Assembly: GCA_937958315.1 (NCBI GenBank)
Contig: CALFGH010000015.1
Coordinates: 1 to 14,375 of the forward strand
Origin: an uncultured Collinsella sp.
GTDB taxonomy: Bacteria > Actinomycetota > Coriobacteriia > Coriobacteriales > Coriobacteriaceae
DNA length: 14,375 nt
Direction: 5' to 3'
The translations under genes were made by a program, and so were the position numbers. Position 1 is the stretch's first letter, and each line of letters opens with the position of its first letter. The notes under the pieces were generated by a model. That model made no database searches and was not told the DNA's origin. It saw only the letters and a program-made list of their open reading frames with translations. Of this stretch, positions 1 to 6,208 are shown piece after piece.

Positions 1-569
1 TGTCGAGCCATGGCGCTCACCAGGGCATCGCACTCGAGGTAGGCAACTTCCCCTATGCCGATGTTGCCGATATTCTCGACCGCGCGGGCGACGGTCCGGC
101 GCTTGTCGTGGTGCTCGACCACGTGACCGACGACGGTAACTTTGGCGCCATCGTGCGCTCCGCCGAGGTCGTGGGCGCGGCGGGCGTCATCATTGCCAAC
201 AAGCGTGCCGCCGGTGTGACCGTGGGCAGCTACAAGACTTCTGCCGGCGCCGTCATGCATCTGCCCATCGCGCAGGTTCCCAATATCGCTCGTGCGCTTG
301 ACGATCTTAAGGCTGCTGGCTTTTGGGTGGGCGGTGCCTCCGAGCATGCCGAGGGCAGTTGCTGGGATGCTCCCTTCGAGGGCCGCGTTGCGCTCGTCAT
401 GGGCTCTGAGGGCGACGGCATCTCGCGCCTGGTGCTCGAGAAATGCGACTTTTTGACCAAGCTTCCCCAGCGCGGCATGACCGAGAGCCTCAACGTTGCC
501 CAGGCAACGACGGCGCTATGCTTTGAGTGGCTACGTCGCAACGCCGGCAAGCTCATGGGAGAGGAGTAG
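1..569 (+). CDS. rlmB: RlmB/TrmH-family 23S rRNA 2'-O-ribose methyltransferase, 5' end missing
   Basis: SpoU (SPOUT) RNA methyltransferase that transfers a methyl group from S-adenosylmethionine to a ribose 2'-OH; in RlmB the target is G2251 in the peptidyl-transferase P-loop of 23S rRNA. The reading frame is open from base 3, so 188 C-terminal residues are visible and the start lies outside the window. An in-frame GTG at 108 is not the true start, because the family motif HQGIALEV lies upstream of it. Visible signatures are VLDHVTDDGNFGAIVRSAE (motif 1 with N and R), ALVMGSEGDGISRL (SAM-binding knot) and ESLNVAQATTALCFEWLRR (motif 3). Motif 3 is usually SLNVSxA, so AQA is a small deviation. 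The stop lies 3 nt before the rae1-like gene and carries that gene's ribosome binding site, so the two are co-translated, as with yacO-yacP in Bacillus. A tRNA 2'-O-methylase of the same family cannot be excluded. Confidence 0.88.
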   Translation, partial: SSHGAHQGIALEVGNFPYADVADILDRAGDGPALVVVLDHVTDDGNFGAIVRSAEVVGAAGVIIANKRAAGVTVGSYKTSAGAVMHLPIAQVPNIARALDDLKAAGFWVGGASEHAEGSCWDAPFEGRVALVMGSEGDGISRLVLEKCDFLTKLPQRGMTESLNVAQATTALCFEWLRRNAGKLMGEE

Positions 570-572
570 CGC

Positions 573-1250
573 ATGTCCAAAAAGAACCGTGCCAAGTCTA
601 AGGCCAGGCGCTTTGGTGAAGGCTCGGCCAAGCCGATTGTTTCGGCCGCGACCTATGGCGTGGGCGGCAATGCGTTTGCGCAGGCCATCGCCGATCCGGT
701 CTCGACGGTGCACTCCAATAAGCCCGAGCTGCTGGTGGTCGACGGCTACAACGTGATTCACTGCACGCCGCGCTACGAAAAGCTCGTGTACGACCATTCC
801 GACGATCCGTATTCCAGCGACGTTCACGATATGGCGCGCACCGCCCTCATCAACGACGTCGCCGCCTTTGCCCAGGGCCGCTACGAGGCCGTGATTGTGT
901 TCGACGGCGCGGGCAATATTTCCAGCGAGCGCCCCAACCTGCCGGCCCGCGGCGTGCGCATCGAGTTTTCGCCGACGGGCGTATCGGCCGATACCGTGGT
1001 GCAAAAGCTCTGCATCGAGGCACGCGAGGAAGGCCGTGCGTGCTCCGTGGTATCGAGCGACGGCACGATCCAGGCCGTCGTCATGGGCAAGGGCGTTACG
1101 CGCATCTCGAGCCGCATGCTGGTGGACGAAATCAAACAGATCGATAACGACGTTCACGAGGCAGAGGAAGCTCCGCAGATCAAGATGACTCTGGGCAGTC
1201 GCCTGAGCCCCGAGGCGCTGGCCAAGCTCAAGGCTCTGCGCGGGAGGTAG
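573..1250 (+). CDS. Rae1/YacP-like NYN-domain endoribonuclease
   Basis: 225 aa protein of the NYN (PIN-like) nuclease family represented by Bacillus YacP/Rae1, a ribosome-associated endoribonuclease that cuts mRNA in the ribosomal A site. The nuclease core has the expected acidic residues: VVDGYNVIH (D57, N60), VIVFDGAGN (D111), FSPTGVSAD (D140) and VVSSDGT (D163). Compared with the roughly 170 aa Bacillus protein it has a basic N-terminal extension of about 50 residues (KKNRAKSKARR) that could help bind ribosomes or RNA, and a charged tail after residue 195. The start is set by GGAGAGGAG inside the end of the upstream gene, about 7 nt before the ATG. The position directly after an rlmB-like gene is the conserved neighbourhood of this family. 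The family and context are clear; the cleavage specificity is inferred from Rae1. Confidence 0.85.
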   Translation: MSKKNRAKSKARRFGEGSAKPIVSAATYGVGGNAFAQAIADPVSTVHSNKPELLVVDGYNVIHCTPRYEKLVYDHSDDPYSSDVHDMARTALINDVAAFAQGRYEAVIVFDGAGNISSERPNLPARGVRIEFSPTGVSADTVVQKLCIEAREEGRACSVVSSDGTIQAVVMGKGVTRISSRMLVDEIKQIDNDVHEAEEAPQIKMTLGSRLSPEALAKLKALRGR

Positions 1251-1285
1251 GGGAGTTGGCGGAGCGATGCTGTCTCGCTAACTCC
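1251..1285. other. Hairpin between convergent genes
   Basis: GGAGTTGGCG (1252-1261) pairs with CGCTAACTCC (1276-1285) with one G-T wobble. It lies between the end of the rae1-like gene and the end of the minus-strand HipA-like gene and covers that gene's stop codon. There is no T-tract on either side, so it may be a weak bidirectional terminator or an mRNA 3' end stabiliser. Confidence 0.4.
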
Positions 1286-2618
1286 ATTCAGCGATGTCGA
1301 TCATTCTTTCGAGGCGCCATGTTAGCGCCTCTTTTAGATAAGGCAGTCTTGCTGTAAGAGCGTCGTTTTTGGATAGGATTTCGATTGCCTCGTCAACGAA
1401 ACCCTCGAGCTTGTCGTCGTCAAACCAGCTCATATCCTCAACAAGCAGCATTTGTTTCGCGGGGCTTGAATGAAACTGCGCGCTGGTAAAACTGTGCTCT
1501 CCTGCCTTAAGCTCCTCTAGAGAAACGTTGCACCAGAGCGATGATCCCGAATCGAAGATGGGGGCAGGTCTGCAGGCTAGCGTGTTGACGTTTCGCACAA
1601 GGCCAAAGTTACGCCAATGGCGATCATAGTTGGCAATGATGTCATCGCATACAATCATGCGGTCAAGGGCGCCTTTTATATCTGTCGCTCCAAGCTCCTC
1701 GCAGTTTGCTACATACCGTTCGTAATCGGTTAGTCGCTCGTCTACATTTGCATGCTGGTTTACATAGAACGCAGGGACATATTCTTCTTCGTCAGTTAAG
1801 AAGACATTGCATGTGCTCAAGGCAGAAGTACCCGCGCCTTCGAGCGAATAGGGTACATAATCGCAAGCGTTTAGGATGCGACGGTGAAGTGCGGTCGCCA
1901 CCATCTCGTTATAGGGTTCCTGGTTTAGATGCGCACCTGCCTTGTGGAGGATTCGACGGTCACCCTCGCATGTCCAATACTTCTGAAGATTGCCGTCCGA
2001 GGTGTTATCGGGCTTTGCGGCGGCTGCTTTGCCCTCTGGGGCGAAGGGTGCGATGGACAGAGAAACGTCGTCAAAAGCATTACTGAAGAAGTTAATATCC
2101 TCCCACGCGAGACCGGAATCTTGGGGTCTAATCCAATACTGGTCGGATAGGGAGAGGCCGAGATTTCGCTGGATGAGTTCATCGGGAACATCGACTGCGG
2201 CTTCTGCAAGCAGGGAGGCTAGTCCAATGCGTGCGAGCGGGATACCGCGGCCTCGCCACCAAATGCGGAAAGAGTCGAGCGACACGGGACTATTGGGGCC
2301 AAGTACTCCAATAGGGGCGTGGATGTAATCGATGTCGGCACCGATGTGGGTAAAGTCTTTTCGCGATGTGCTGTAGACCAGCTGGGCGACTTCGTGCGTG
2401 CGGTTCATGAGGGTAAACGTAATCTCGCTTTTTCCATGGCCTCGACGGGGGCGTCCCCCCGTTTTGGTCACGGAGCGGAGTCGTGCGTTGACGCTGTCTT
2501 TGTCGATGAGCCATACACCAGAAGCCTTGCGTGCCTCAAGCGCTCCGTTTTTTATGAGCTCTTGCACCCTGCGCGGGGTGATGTCGAGTAGCTCTGCAGC
2601 TTCCTTCGTGGTCAACAT
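1278..2618 (-). CDS. Excisionase-type HTH domain fused to a HipA-like protein kinase
   Basis: 446 aa from the preferred start at 2618. Residues 1-50 form a MerR/excisionase-type HTH (MLTTKEAAELLDITPRRVQE), followed by a basic linker GGRPRRGHGK. Residues 65-180 are the HipA N-terminal subdomain, with the motifs WWRGRGIP and GLSLSDQYWI known from a HipA-like family common in gut Firmicutes and actinobacteria. The kinase lobe has the candidate nucleotide-binding K226 (ILHKAG), the catalytic loop DDIIANYDRHWRNFG (D332, N337) and the metal-binding FDSG (D356). HipA kinases phosphorylate cytosolic targets such as aminoacyl-tRNA synthetases and cause growth arrest; the target here is unknown. No separate HipB antitoxin is adjacent, so the fused HTH may take its role. 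An upstream in-frame ATG (2660) lacks a ribosome binding site and overlaps a likely -10 box, whereas GAAGGG precedes the 2618 ATG. Sure of the fold, unsure of the function. Confidence 0.85.
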   Translation of the reverse strand: MLTTKEAAELLDITPRRVQELIKNGALEARKASGVWLIDKDSVNARLRSVTKTGGRPRRGHGKSEITFTLMNRTHEVAQLVYSTSRKDFTHIGADIDYIHAPIGVLGPNSPVSLDSFRIWWRGRGIPLARIGLASLLAEAAVDVPDELIQRNLGLSLSDQYWIRPQDSGLAWEDINFFSNAFDDVSLSIAPFAPEGKAAAAKPDNTSDGNLQKYWTCEGDRRILHKAGAHLNQEPYNEMVATALHRRILNACDYVPYSLEGAGTSALSTCNVFLTDEEEYVPAFYVNQHANVDERLTDYERYVANCEELGATDIKGALDRMIVCDDIIANYDRHWRNFGLVRNVNTLACRPAPIFDSGSSLWCNVSLEELKAGEHSFTSAQFHSSPAKQMLLVEDMSWFDDDKLEGFVDEAIEILSKNDALTARLPYLKEALTWRLERMIDIAEWS

Positions 2619-2633
2619 CGCGAAACCCTTCGC

Positions 2634-2695
2634 CAGAACGAATAGTTTTATCTTCTTCATTGTAATAAAAACTATTCGTTCTGACGAATAGTTTT
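2634..2695. promoter_or_regulatory. Three-half-site operator, probably autoregulatory
   Basis: The half-site ACGAATAGTTTT occurs directly at 2638-2649 and 2684-2695 and inverted at 2668-2679. The last two form a perfect 12 bp inverted repeat around TCTG. The first and inverted copies match over 16 bp (2634-2649 with 2668-2683). They lie over and just downstream of the promoter of the HTH-HipA gene, the usual layout of a self-repressing toxin-antitoxin operator. Binding by the encoded HTH is inferred. Confidence 0.75.
2659..2687 (-). promoter_or_regulatory. Candidate promoter of the HTH-HipA gene
   Basis: Reading the minus strand, TCGTCA (2687-2682) and TACAAT (2664-2659) are separated by 17 bp, matching the -35 at 4 of 6 and the -10 at 5 of 6 positions. 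Transcription would begin near 2652, downstream of the alternative ATG at 2660, which supports translation from 2618. The inverted repeat at 2668-2695 covers the -35 box and most of the spacer. Confidence 0.5.
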
Positions 2696-2720
2696 GAGAT
2701 GTGGTCGGTCAAAGGGCCTG

Positions 2721-2749
2721 TTGCGCCTCGTCCGCAATTCCTTTATTCT
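2721..2749 (+). promoter_or_regulatory. Weak candidate promoter for tRNA-Thr(UGU)
   Basis: TTGCGC (2721-2726), a 17 bp spacer and TATTCT (2744-2749) precede the tRNA by 30 bp. The -35 match is only the TTG, so this is the best candidate in the gap rather than a firm call. Confidence 0.35.
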
Positions 2750-2779
2750 AAACAGGCTTCGCGCGAAAGCGCCAAGTGT

Positions 2780-2854
2780 GCCAGTGTGGCGCAACGGTAG
2801 CGCAACTGATTTGTAATCAGTGGGTTGCAGGTTCGATTCCTGTCACTGGCTCCA
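2780..2854 (+). tRNA. tRNA-Thr, anticodon UGU
   Basis: Full cloverleaf: acceptor GCCAGTG/CACTGGC, anticodon stem ACTGA/TCAGT with loop TTTGTAA giving anticodon TGT, T-arm with GTTCGATTC, and an encoded 3' CCA. It reads ACA codons. It stands alone inside the accessory region, with its own terminator immediately after it. Confidence 0.97.
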
Positions 2855-2863
2855 TGAGAGTTT

Positions 2864-2902
2864 CGGGCTCTGTTCCCTTGTGGGACAGGGCCCGTTTCTT
2901 GT
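2864..2902 (+). terminator. Rho-independent terminator after tRNA-Thr(UGU)
   Basis: Stem from CGGGCTCTGTTCCC (2864-2877) and GGGACAGGGCCCG (2882-2894) with one wobble and one bulged T, loop TTGT, followed by TTTCTTGT. Confidence 0.85.
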
Positions 2903-2910
2903 ATATGCGG

Positions 2911-3309
2911 CTATATTCGACTGACCGTCGTCAGCTTAAAAGCTACGAGGTACAAGATGCCGCCGATAACGTACATGCAGGCGTCAAGTGGATCTGGGGT
3001 ACTAAACTCGACTACCATGGGCGCAAGTACTTCCCAGCAGATTGAGCATCCCGCCGATAATGTCAAACTGCTTGCAAGGCTGCATATCGGCGTTTTCCCG
3101 CTTACCATTTCGCAGAGGACGTTTACGTAGGCGGGGAAAATGATTCCTCCGCACAGATCTCCGAGCTGATAATGGGCGAAGTTGTAGGGGAGGAAAAAGT
3201 CGAAGCTCGCAATGTATCTGTTAACGAGATACACGATGCCGGCAAGCAACGGCAGAAGATTTGCGCTGGAAATAAGCGCAGATCTGAATCGTTTAGCCAC
3301 AGACCGCAA
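2911..3309 (-). CDS. Possible VanZ-like small integral membrane protein
   Basis: 132 aa with a basic N-terminus (VAKRFRS) and about four hydrophobic segments: residues 11-32, 50-68, 80-98 and 108-126. The last segment follows STPDPLDACMYVIGG, which resembles the D-x-x-x-Y-x-x-G end of VanZ-like proteins; the similarity is too weak to assign function. The only available start is TTG at 3309, two codons after an in-frame TGA, and no convincing ribosome binding site precedes it. A 29-codon hydrophobic ORF in another frame ends 17 nt inside it, so the true gene may be one longer membrane protein broken by a frameshift, or a coupled pair. The hydrophobic pattern makes the reading frame itself credible. 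Confidence 0.45.
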   Translation of the reverse strand: MRSVAKRFRSALISSANLLPLLAGIVYLVNRYIASFDFFLPYNFAHYQLGDLCGGIIFPAYVNVLCEMVSGKTPICSLASSLTLSAGCSICWEVLAPMVVEFSTPDPLDACMYVIGGILYLVAFKLTTVSRI

Positions 3310-3382
3310 ACATAGTCAGGCCAAGGCAAATGCCCAAAGCGATGATGATGATCTGGCTGCAGCCGTTACCCGAAGGGACCAT
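3293..3382 (-). CDS. Doubtful 29 aa hydrophobic peptide ORF
   Basis: The ORF opens with ATG at 3382 after AAAGAG and encodes one likely membrane helix (SQIIIIALGICLGLTMFAV). It overlaps the start of the VanZ-like ORF by 17 nt. It may be the displaced N-terminal helix of that protein after a frameshift, a leader peptide that couples its translation, or chance. Confidence 0.25.
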   Translation of the reverse strand: MVPSGNGCSQIIIIALGICLGLTMFAVCG

Positions 3383-3496
3383 GACATTCTCTTTCTCGAT
3401 GCTATCGATGCATTAGTGAATAAAGTATGCCACAGGCGGCAGTGTATTTGTTGAGCAACAACCCGTGGCCGCCGACACGCTTTCGTTTTGTATCGC

Positions 3497-3895
3497 CTAA
3501 AGCGTCAGTCGAATAAGCGGGCGCTTACCGTGGTAGCTTTCGATAATGGCACGAGCGTTGTCGACGGCCACGACACTCCTGAGCCTATTGGAGAATCCGC
3601 CCGCAATGAGGGCAAATACGACGGCGATGGCAAGGGCGCAGTACGTGACCAAGCGTGCCTTCTTGCGAAATTCTCCGAGCTGATTGACCTTATCTCCGTA
3701 AAACATTCTGGCGATGATTTGTTGCTTGTGAAGTGTCGTACCTGCGGAAGGTAGAGGGTGGAGCGTCTCGACGACGTTGCGTATGGGTGCAGCTGCAACG
3801 GTATGTGATTCCGCCCAGTTAACCCTCCGGCCCGCAATAACCAAGCACTGCTTGGTCGTCTGATATGGCCCCACAAAAGAGAATGGGATCAACAA
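3497..3895 (-). CDS. Doubtful ORF with one transmembrane helix
   Basis: The open frame of 132 codons can only begin at a TTG without a ribosome binding site. An internal ATG at 3706 would give 69 residues. That shorter part contains a basic stretch (EFRKKAR), a convincing membrane helix (LVTYCALAIAVVFALIAGG) and a polar tail. The N-terminal half shows no recognisable pattern and may not be coding. It belongs to no family I recognise, and it could be a decayed remnant of a membrane protein gene once linked to the VanZ-like ORF downstream. Confidence 0.3.
   Translation of the reverse strand: MLIPFSFVGPYQTTKQCLVIAGRRVNWAESHTVAAAPIRNVVETLHPLPSAGTTLHKQQIIARMFYGDKVNQLGEFRKKARLVTYCALAIAVVFALIAGGFSNRLRSVVAVDNARAIIESYHGKRPLIRLTL
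3840..3856. repeat. Short perfect inverted repeat upstream of the 223 aa gene
   Basis: ACCAAGC and GCTTGGT flank the trinucleotide ACT. The size and its position about 90 bp before the ATG at 3947 fit an operator for that gene pair, but this is only suggestive. Confidence 0.35.
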
Positions 3896-3946
3896 GGTCA
3901 GCGAAACGGAATCGTTGGCATCAGGTCTACGGAAAGGAAAAAGACC

Positions 3947-4618
3947 ATGATTTACTCTCTTTGCGACATTGCCGGCAAGGACAGGGCAACAAATAAGCCG
4001 ATCATCAGCATCCGTGCCATGGATATGGAGATGCAGCTACTGCGCTACTTTCGCGATTATGGCTTGGATAACGATCCGGATTGGCGCGAGTCCCTCGATG
4101 TCATTCTCGAGTCGCAACGAGAAGACGGTTGTTTTCCTCTGAGCAGCGATTGCCATATGCCCAGTGATGCACGTGTCGATTTTCTCTATCGACCTACGTA
4201 CGCTTGCTGCCAGATCATGATGCGAGTTCTGCTGGGTGGAAAGCTATCGGACGAGCAGGGGCAACGCGTCAAAACTGCCCTGTCTCGCGGCCTTGCTTTT
4301 TCCTGCGGGCGCGGCCTTAATGGCCACGGTATCGAAGATCTTGAGCGGCAGTGCGAGGACGTTGCCGATTTTGGCCATGCGGGGATTACGGAAATAGCTG
4401 AGCGTTATCCCATGCTGTGCCCTGAGTTTTTCTCCCTTATTAATAAGATTGGAGACGAATACGTTGAGCGCATCGCCAATGGAGATGTGATTTACTACTT
4501 TGGATCAAATCTTGCACAGAAGATTTTGACGGCGGCAGAGTCCCTGGGCCGGACCAATTTGTCGCTCGACAAAATCCAACGCTATCTTGAGATGGACTCG
4601 AAGAGAAAAAATCGATAG
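3947..4618 (+). CDS. Unrecognised 223 aa soluble protein, perhaps an alpha/alpha toroid
   Basis: No family recognised. The protein has no signal peptide or membrane segment and appears mostly helical. The passage WRESLDVILESQREDGCFPL (residues 47-66) resembles the repeated W-x(n)-Q-x-x-DG unit of terpene cyclase/prenyltransferase-like alpha/alpha toroids, and later YRPTYACCQIMMRVLLGG and a cysteine- and glycine-containing CGRGLNGHGIED (around 122-133) fit an enzyme-like surface. This is pattern likeness, not an assignment. The ATG follows GGAAAGGAAAAAGACC, a good ribosome binding site. The gene lies 29 nt before the 332 aa gene on the same strand, so the two probably form one transcript. The position between a decayed membrane-gene region and a repeat cluster suggests acquired DNA. 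Confidence 0.7.
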   Translation: MIYSLCDIAGKDRATNKPIISIRAMDMEMQLLRYFRDYGLDNDPDWRESLDVILESQREDGCFPLSSDCHMPSDARVDFLYRPTYACCQIMMRVLLGGKLSDEQGQRVKTALSRGLAFSCGRGLNGHGIEDLERQCEDVADFGHAGITEIAERYPMLCPEFFSLINKIGDEYVERIANGDVIYYFGSNLAQKILTAAESLGRTNLSLDKIQRYLEMDSKRKNR

Positions 4619-4647
4619 GTTAAAGATTAGAAAGGCGGGCGCCGCCA

Positions 4648-5646
4648 ATGCTGCTTGGACAGTACATAAAAAGAAACATGCCAGATGCGGTCGAGCTCAA
4701 CGATATGATTTCCCGTCCAGGCGAGGGATATGCTATTAGCCAGATGGCGGTAGCGCCCGTCGACACGGGGGCCTTGCGGATGCATATCAAGGCGTATGCA
4801 AATGGACCCGATGGTCCATATTTGGAGGGACGCCTAGCGCTCTACCATCAGGTGCACGAGCTTTTTGCGCTGCTTGCAGCTGAGCCGTCTAACAAAGGCA
4901 TGAAGGGCTACGAACTCAAGGATTCCTTTATTGGCGGTGAAGAGGCGGACTTGATTATGCTCACCGTTTCCCACGAAGAGCGCTCGCAGGAAGACATCGC
5001 CTATAACGTTTTGCTGTGCAGCAAGAACGCGGTGGGGGAGCGCCGTGCCAGGATTCGCGATGGCGTGCGTATCGGCGGCATGTGCGTGGCCGAGGAGTTT
5101 GGGTATCGCGGCGAATTCAGGTCCTCGGTACACCCGCTGGCGCTGCCGCTCAATTTGAGCGAGGTCTACGTGCTTATGGATGCGCTGGCTGCCTATGAGC
5201 GCGGATGCAGCCGGTTTGATCCCCATGGTAGGACGGCCCGGCGTATTGCAGGCATGATCAAGCGCGAGCTGAGCGGTTACGCTAAGGAAAAACTTGGTTC
5301 GCGTTTGGAGGGGATGGGCTTTGCTCAACTGGAGGAGGTCGACCCCATGTTTGTTCCTGATATTCCAGGGGAAAGGATGCCTGGGGGCGAGTCTTCGCAG
5401 GTTGCCAATTGGCTCTTATATGAAAAGGCTGGCCGCCGTGCACGGGTGTGTCTTGAGGATGGCAGGAGCGTGCAAGGGATTATCTTGCCGCGAGCTGAGC
5501 TTGAGCGCTTCTTTGCGAGTCATCATCAGACGGCGGGGGACGATGCGACCCGGGTGGATGCACGACCCAAGTGCGTCGTCTGGCGAAGCGATGATGACTA
5601 CGACGTTATCGACTGGGCAGATGTCGTGGATGTAAGGCGAGAATAG
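4648..5646 (+). CDS. Unrecognised 332 aa soluble protein with a possible C-terminal beta-barrel
   Basis: No family recognised. The protein is charged, without signal peptide or membrane helices. The centre (about 115-220) is rich in Arg and Glu (GERRARIRDGVRIGG, GRTARRIAGMIKREL). The C-terminus (about 255-332) alternates hydrophobic and polar residues (RARVCLEDGRSVQGIILP, then KCVVWRSDDDYDVIDW), which suggests a small SH3/Sm-like barrel; this is inference only. It is the second gene of a pair. An A/G-rich stretch before the ATG is partly locked in a small hairpin (GGCGG-GCG-CCGCC, 4634-4646) that ends just before the start codon, so initiation may depend on coupling to the upstream gene. A 57 bp hairpin element begins 6 nt after the stop. 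Confidence 0.75.
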   Translation: MLLGQYIKRNMPDAVELNDMISRPGEGYAISQMAVAPVDTGALRMHIKAYANGPDGPYLEGRLALYHQVHELFALLAAEPSNKGMKGYELKDSFIGGEEADLIMLTVSHEERSQEDIAYNVLLCSKNAVGERRARIRDGVRIGGMCVAEEFGYRGEFRSSVHPLALPLNLSEVYVLMDALAAYERGCSRFDPHGRTARRIAGMIKRELSGYAKEKLGSRLEGMGFAQLEEVDPMFVPDIPGERMPGGESSQVANWLLYEKAGRRARVCLEDGRSVQGIILPRAELERFFASHHQTAGDDATRVDARPKCVVWRSDDDYDVIDWADVVDVRRE

Positions 5647-5652
5647 ATAAAT

Positions 5653-5709
5653 GTCTCGATCTGTAACACGAAGGGGCGGAAAACCGTTCTTACTGTTACA
5701 GAATGAGAC
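5653..5709 (+). repeat. Hairpin element A (first of two related copies)
   Basis: Arms GTCTCGATCTGTAACA (5653-5668) and TGTTACAGAATGAGAC (5694-5709) match at 14 of 16 positions. The interior can fold again (CGG-AAAA-CCG plus G-T pairs). It begins 6 nt after the 332 aa gene and could act as a 3' end structure, although no T-tract follows. Confidence 0.75.
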
Positions 5710-5733
5710 GTAAGCTGGGGTCTCCGCGAAACA

Positions 5734-5788
5734 TCTCGATCTGTAACAGATAGGGGAGAAAATGTTCTCTAAATGTTACAGATAGAGA
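5734..5788 (+). repeat. Hairpin element B (second related copy)
   Basis: Arms TCTCGATCTGTAACA (5734-5748) and TGTTACAGATAGAGA (5774-5788) match at 14 of 15 positions. The interior holds GAGAA-AATG-TTCTC. It has the same orientation as element A, about 80 bp away. The arms are nearly identical between A and B, while the inner stems differ in sequence but both still pair. Confidence 0.75.
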
Positions 5789-5820
5789 CAAAGGCGGGAG
5801 CGGGCCCAGCCGTTTACCTT

Positions 5821-5963
5821 GAGCGTGGATTTCTGGACGTGCGAGCGTGGAAAATCTCCCGCCTAATGAATGAGCGTGGATAATCTGCCACTTTGGGTTC
5901 GAAGCCGTGCTAAAAGAGGGAGATTATCCACGCTCGATTTCAAACGGGAGAAAATCCACGCTC
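5821..5963. repeat. Five copies of an 18 bp motif, nested inverted
   Basis: Consensus GAGCGTGGATAATCTCCC. Plus-strand copies are at 5821-5834 (partial), 5843-5860 and 5872-5889; minus-strand copies are at 5918-5935 and 5946-5963. Copies 3 and 4 face each other and are enclosed by copies 2 and 5. The first nine bases are identical in all five and only the middle A/T and the ends vary. This could be a cluster of protein binding sites or a nested RNA/DNA hairpin. The core resembles a DnaA box (TTATCCACA) but has G at the last position in every copy. Confidence 0.8.
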
Positions 5964-6178
5964 GTTCGTGCCGGAAAAGTCCGATCGCGACCTATGTAAT
6001 AGTGCAAGAGGGTCGTTATCGAAGGTCGATGCTGTAGGCGTACTCCACCGTGCCAAAGTGTTCCCTTGGGAAATGTCACCAGCGTAGCGAAATCCACCGC
6101 CCTTCATATCTAAACTCAACAAAAACGCAGGTCAAAGGCATATAGATACGCCCGGCACCGTGTATCTAGAGGTTTTCG
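5964..6178. other. Gene-free stretch before the tRNA-tuf promoter
   Basis: I see no credible gene here. The only structure noted is a 12 bp palindrome TTCCCTTGGGAA at 6061-6072. A minus-strand open frame across 5940-6122 has no ribosome binding site and runs through the 18 bp repeats. Confidence 0.6.
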
Positions 6179-6208
6179 TTGACAGCCCCCAAGGTTGCAT
6201 CGTATTAT
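6179..6208 (+). promoter_or_regulatory. Promoter of the tRNA-tuf transcript
   Basis: Perfect -35 TTGACA (6179-6184), 18 bp spacer, -10 TATTAT (6203-6208, 5 of 6). A G/C-rich GCGGGGGCGGCGG stretch follows at the expected start site region, and the first tRNA begins 62 bp downstream of the -10. The sequence upstream of the -35 (GAGGTTTTC) recurs at the rpmG promoter. Confidence 0.75.

Noticed and set aside
531..1157. Minus-strand 208-codon frame opposite the rae1-like gene
   Set aside because: Antisense to a gene with clear NYN motifs; no ribosome binding site and no recognisable domain.
2776..3045. Plus-strand 89-codon frame across tRNA-Thr(UGU)
   Set aside because: It runs through a complete tRNA and its terminator hairpin.
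3212..3754. Plus-strand small frames in the 3.2-3.75 kb region
   Set aside because: No ribosome binding sites; low-complexity Asp-rich stretches; the minus strand shows more credible membrane helices.
5653..5963. CRISPR array
   Set aside because: The repeats are of two unrelated kinds, lie in both orientations and have irregular spacing; no cas genes are present.
5821..5963. DnaA-box cluster / replication origin
   Set aside because: Every copy has G instead of A at the last box position, conservation extends well beyond nine bases, and neither dnaA nor dnaN is nearby.
5940..6122. Minus-strand 60-codon frame
   Set aside because: It overlaps the 18 bp repeats, has no ribosome binding site and shows no recognisable motif.
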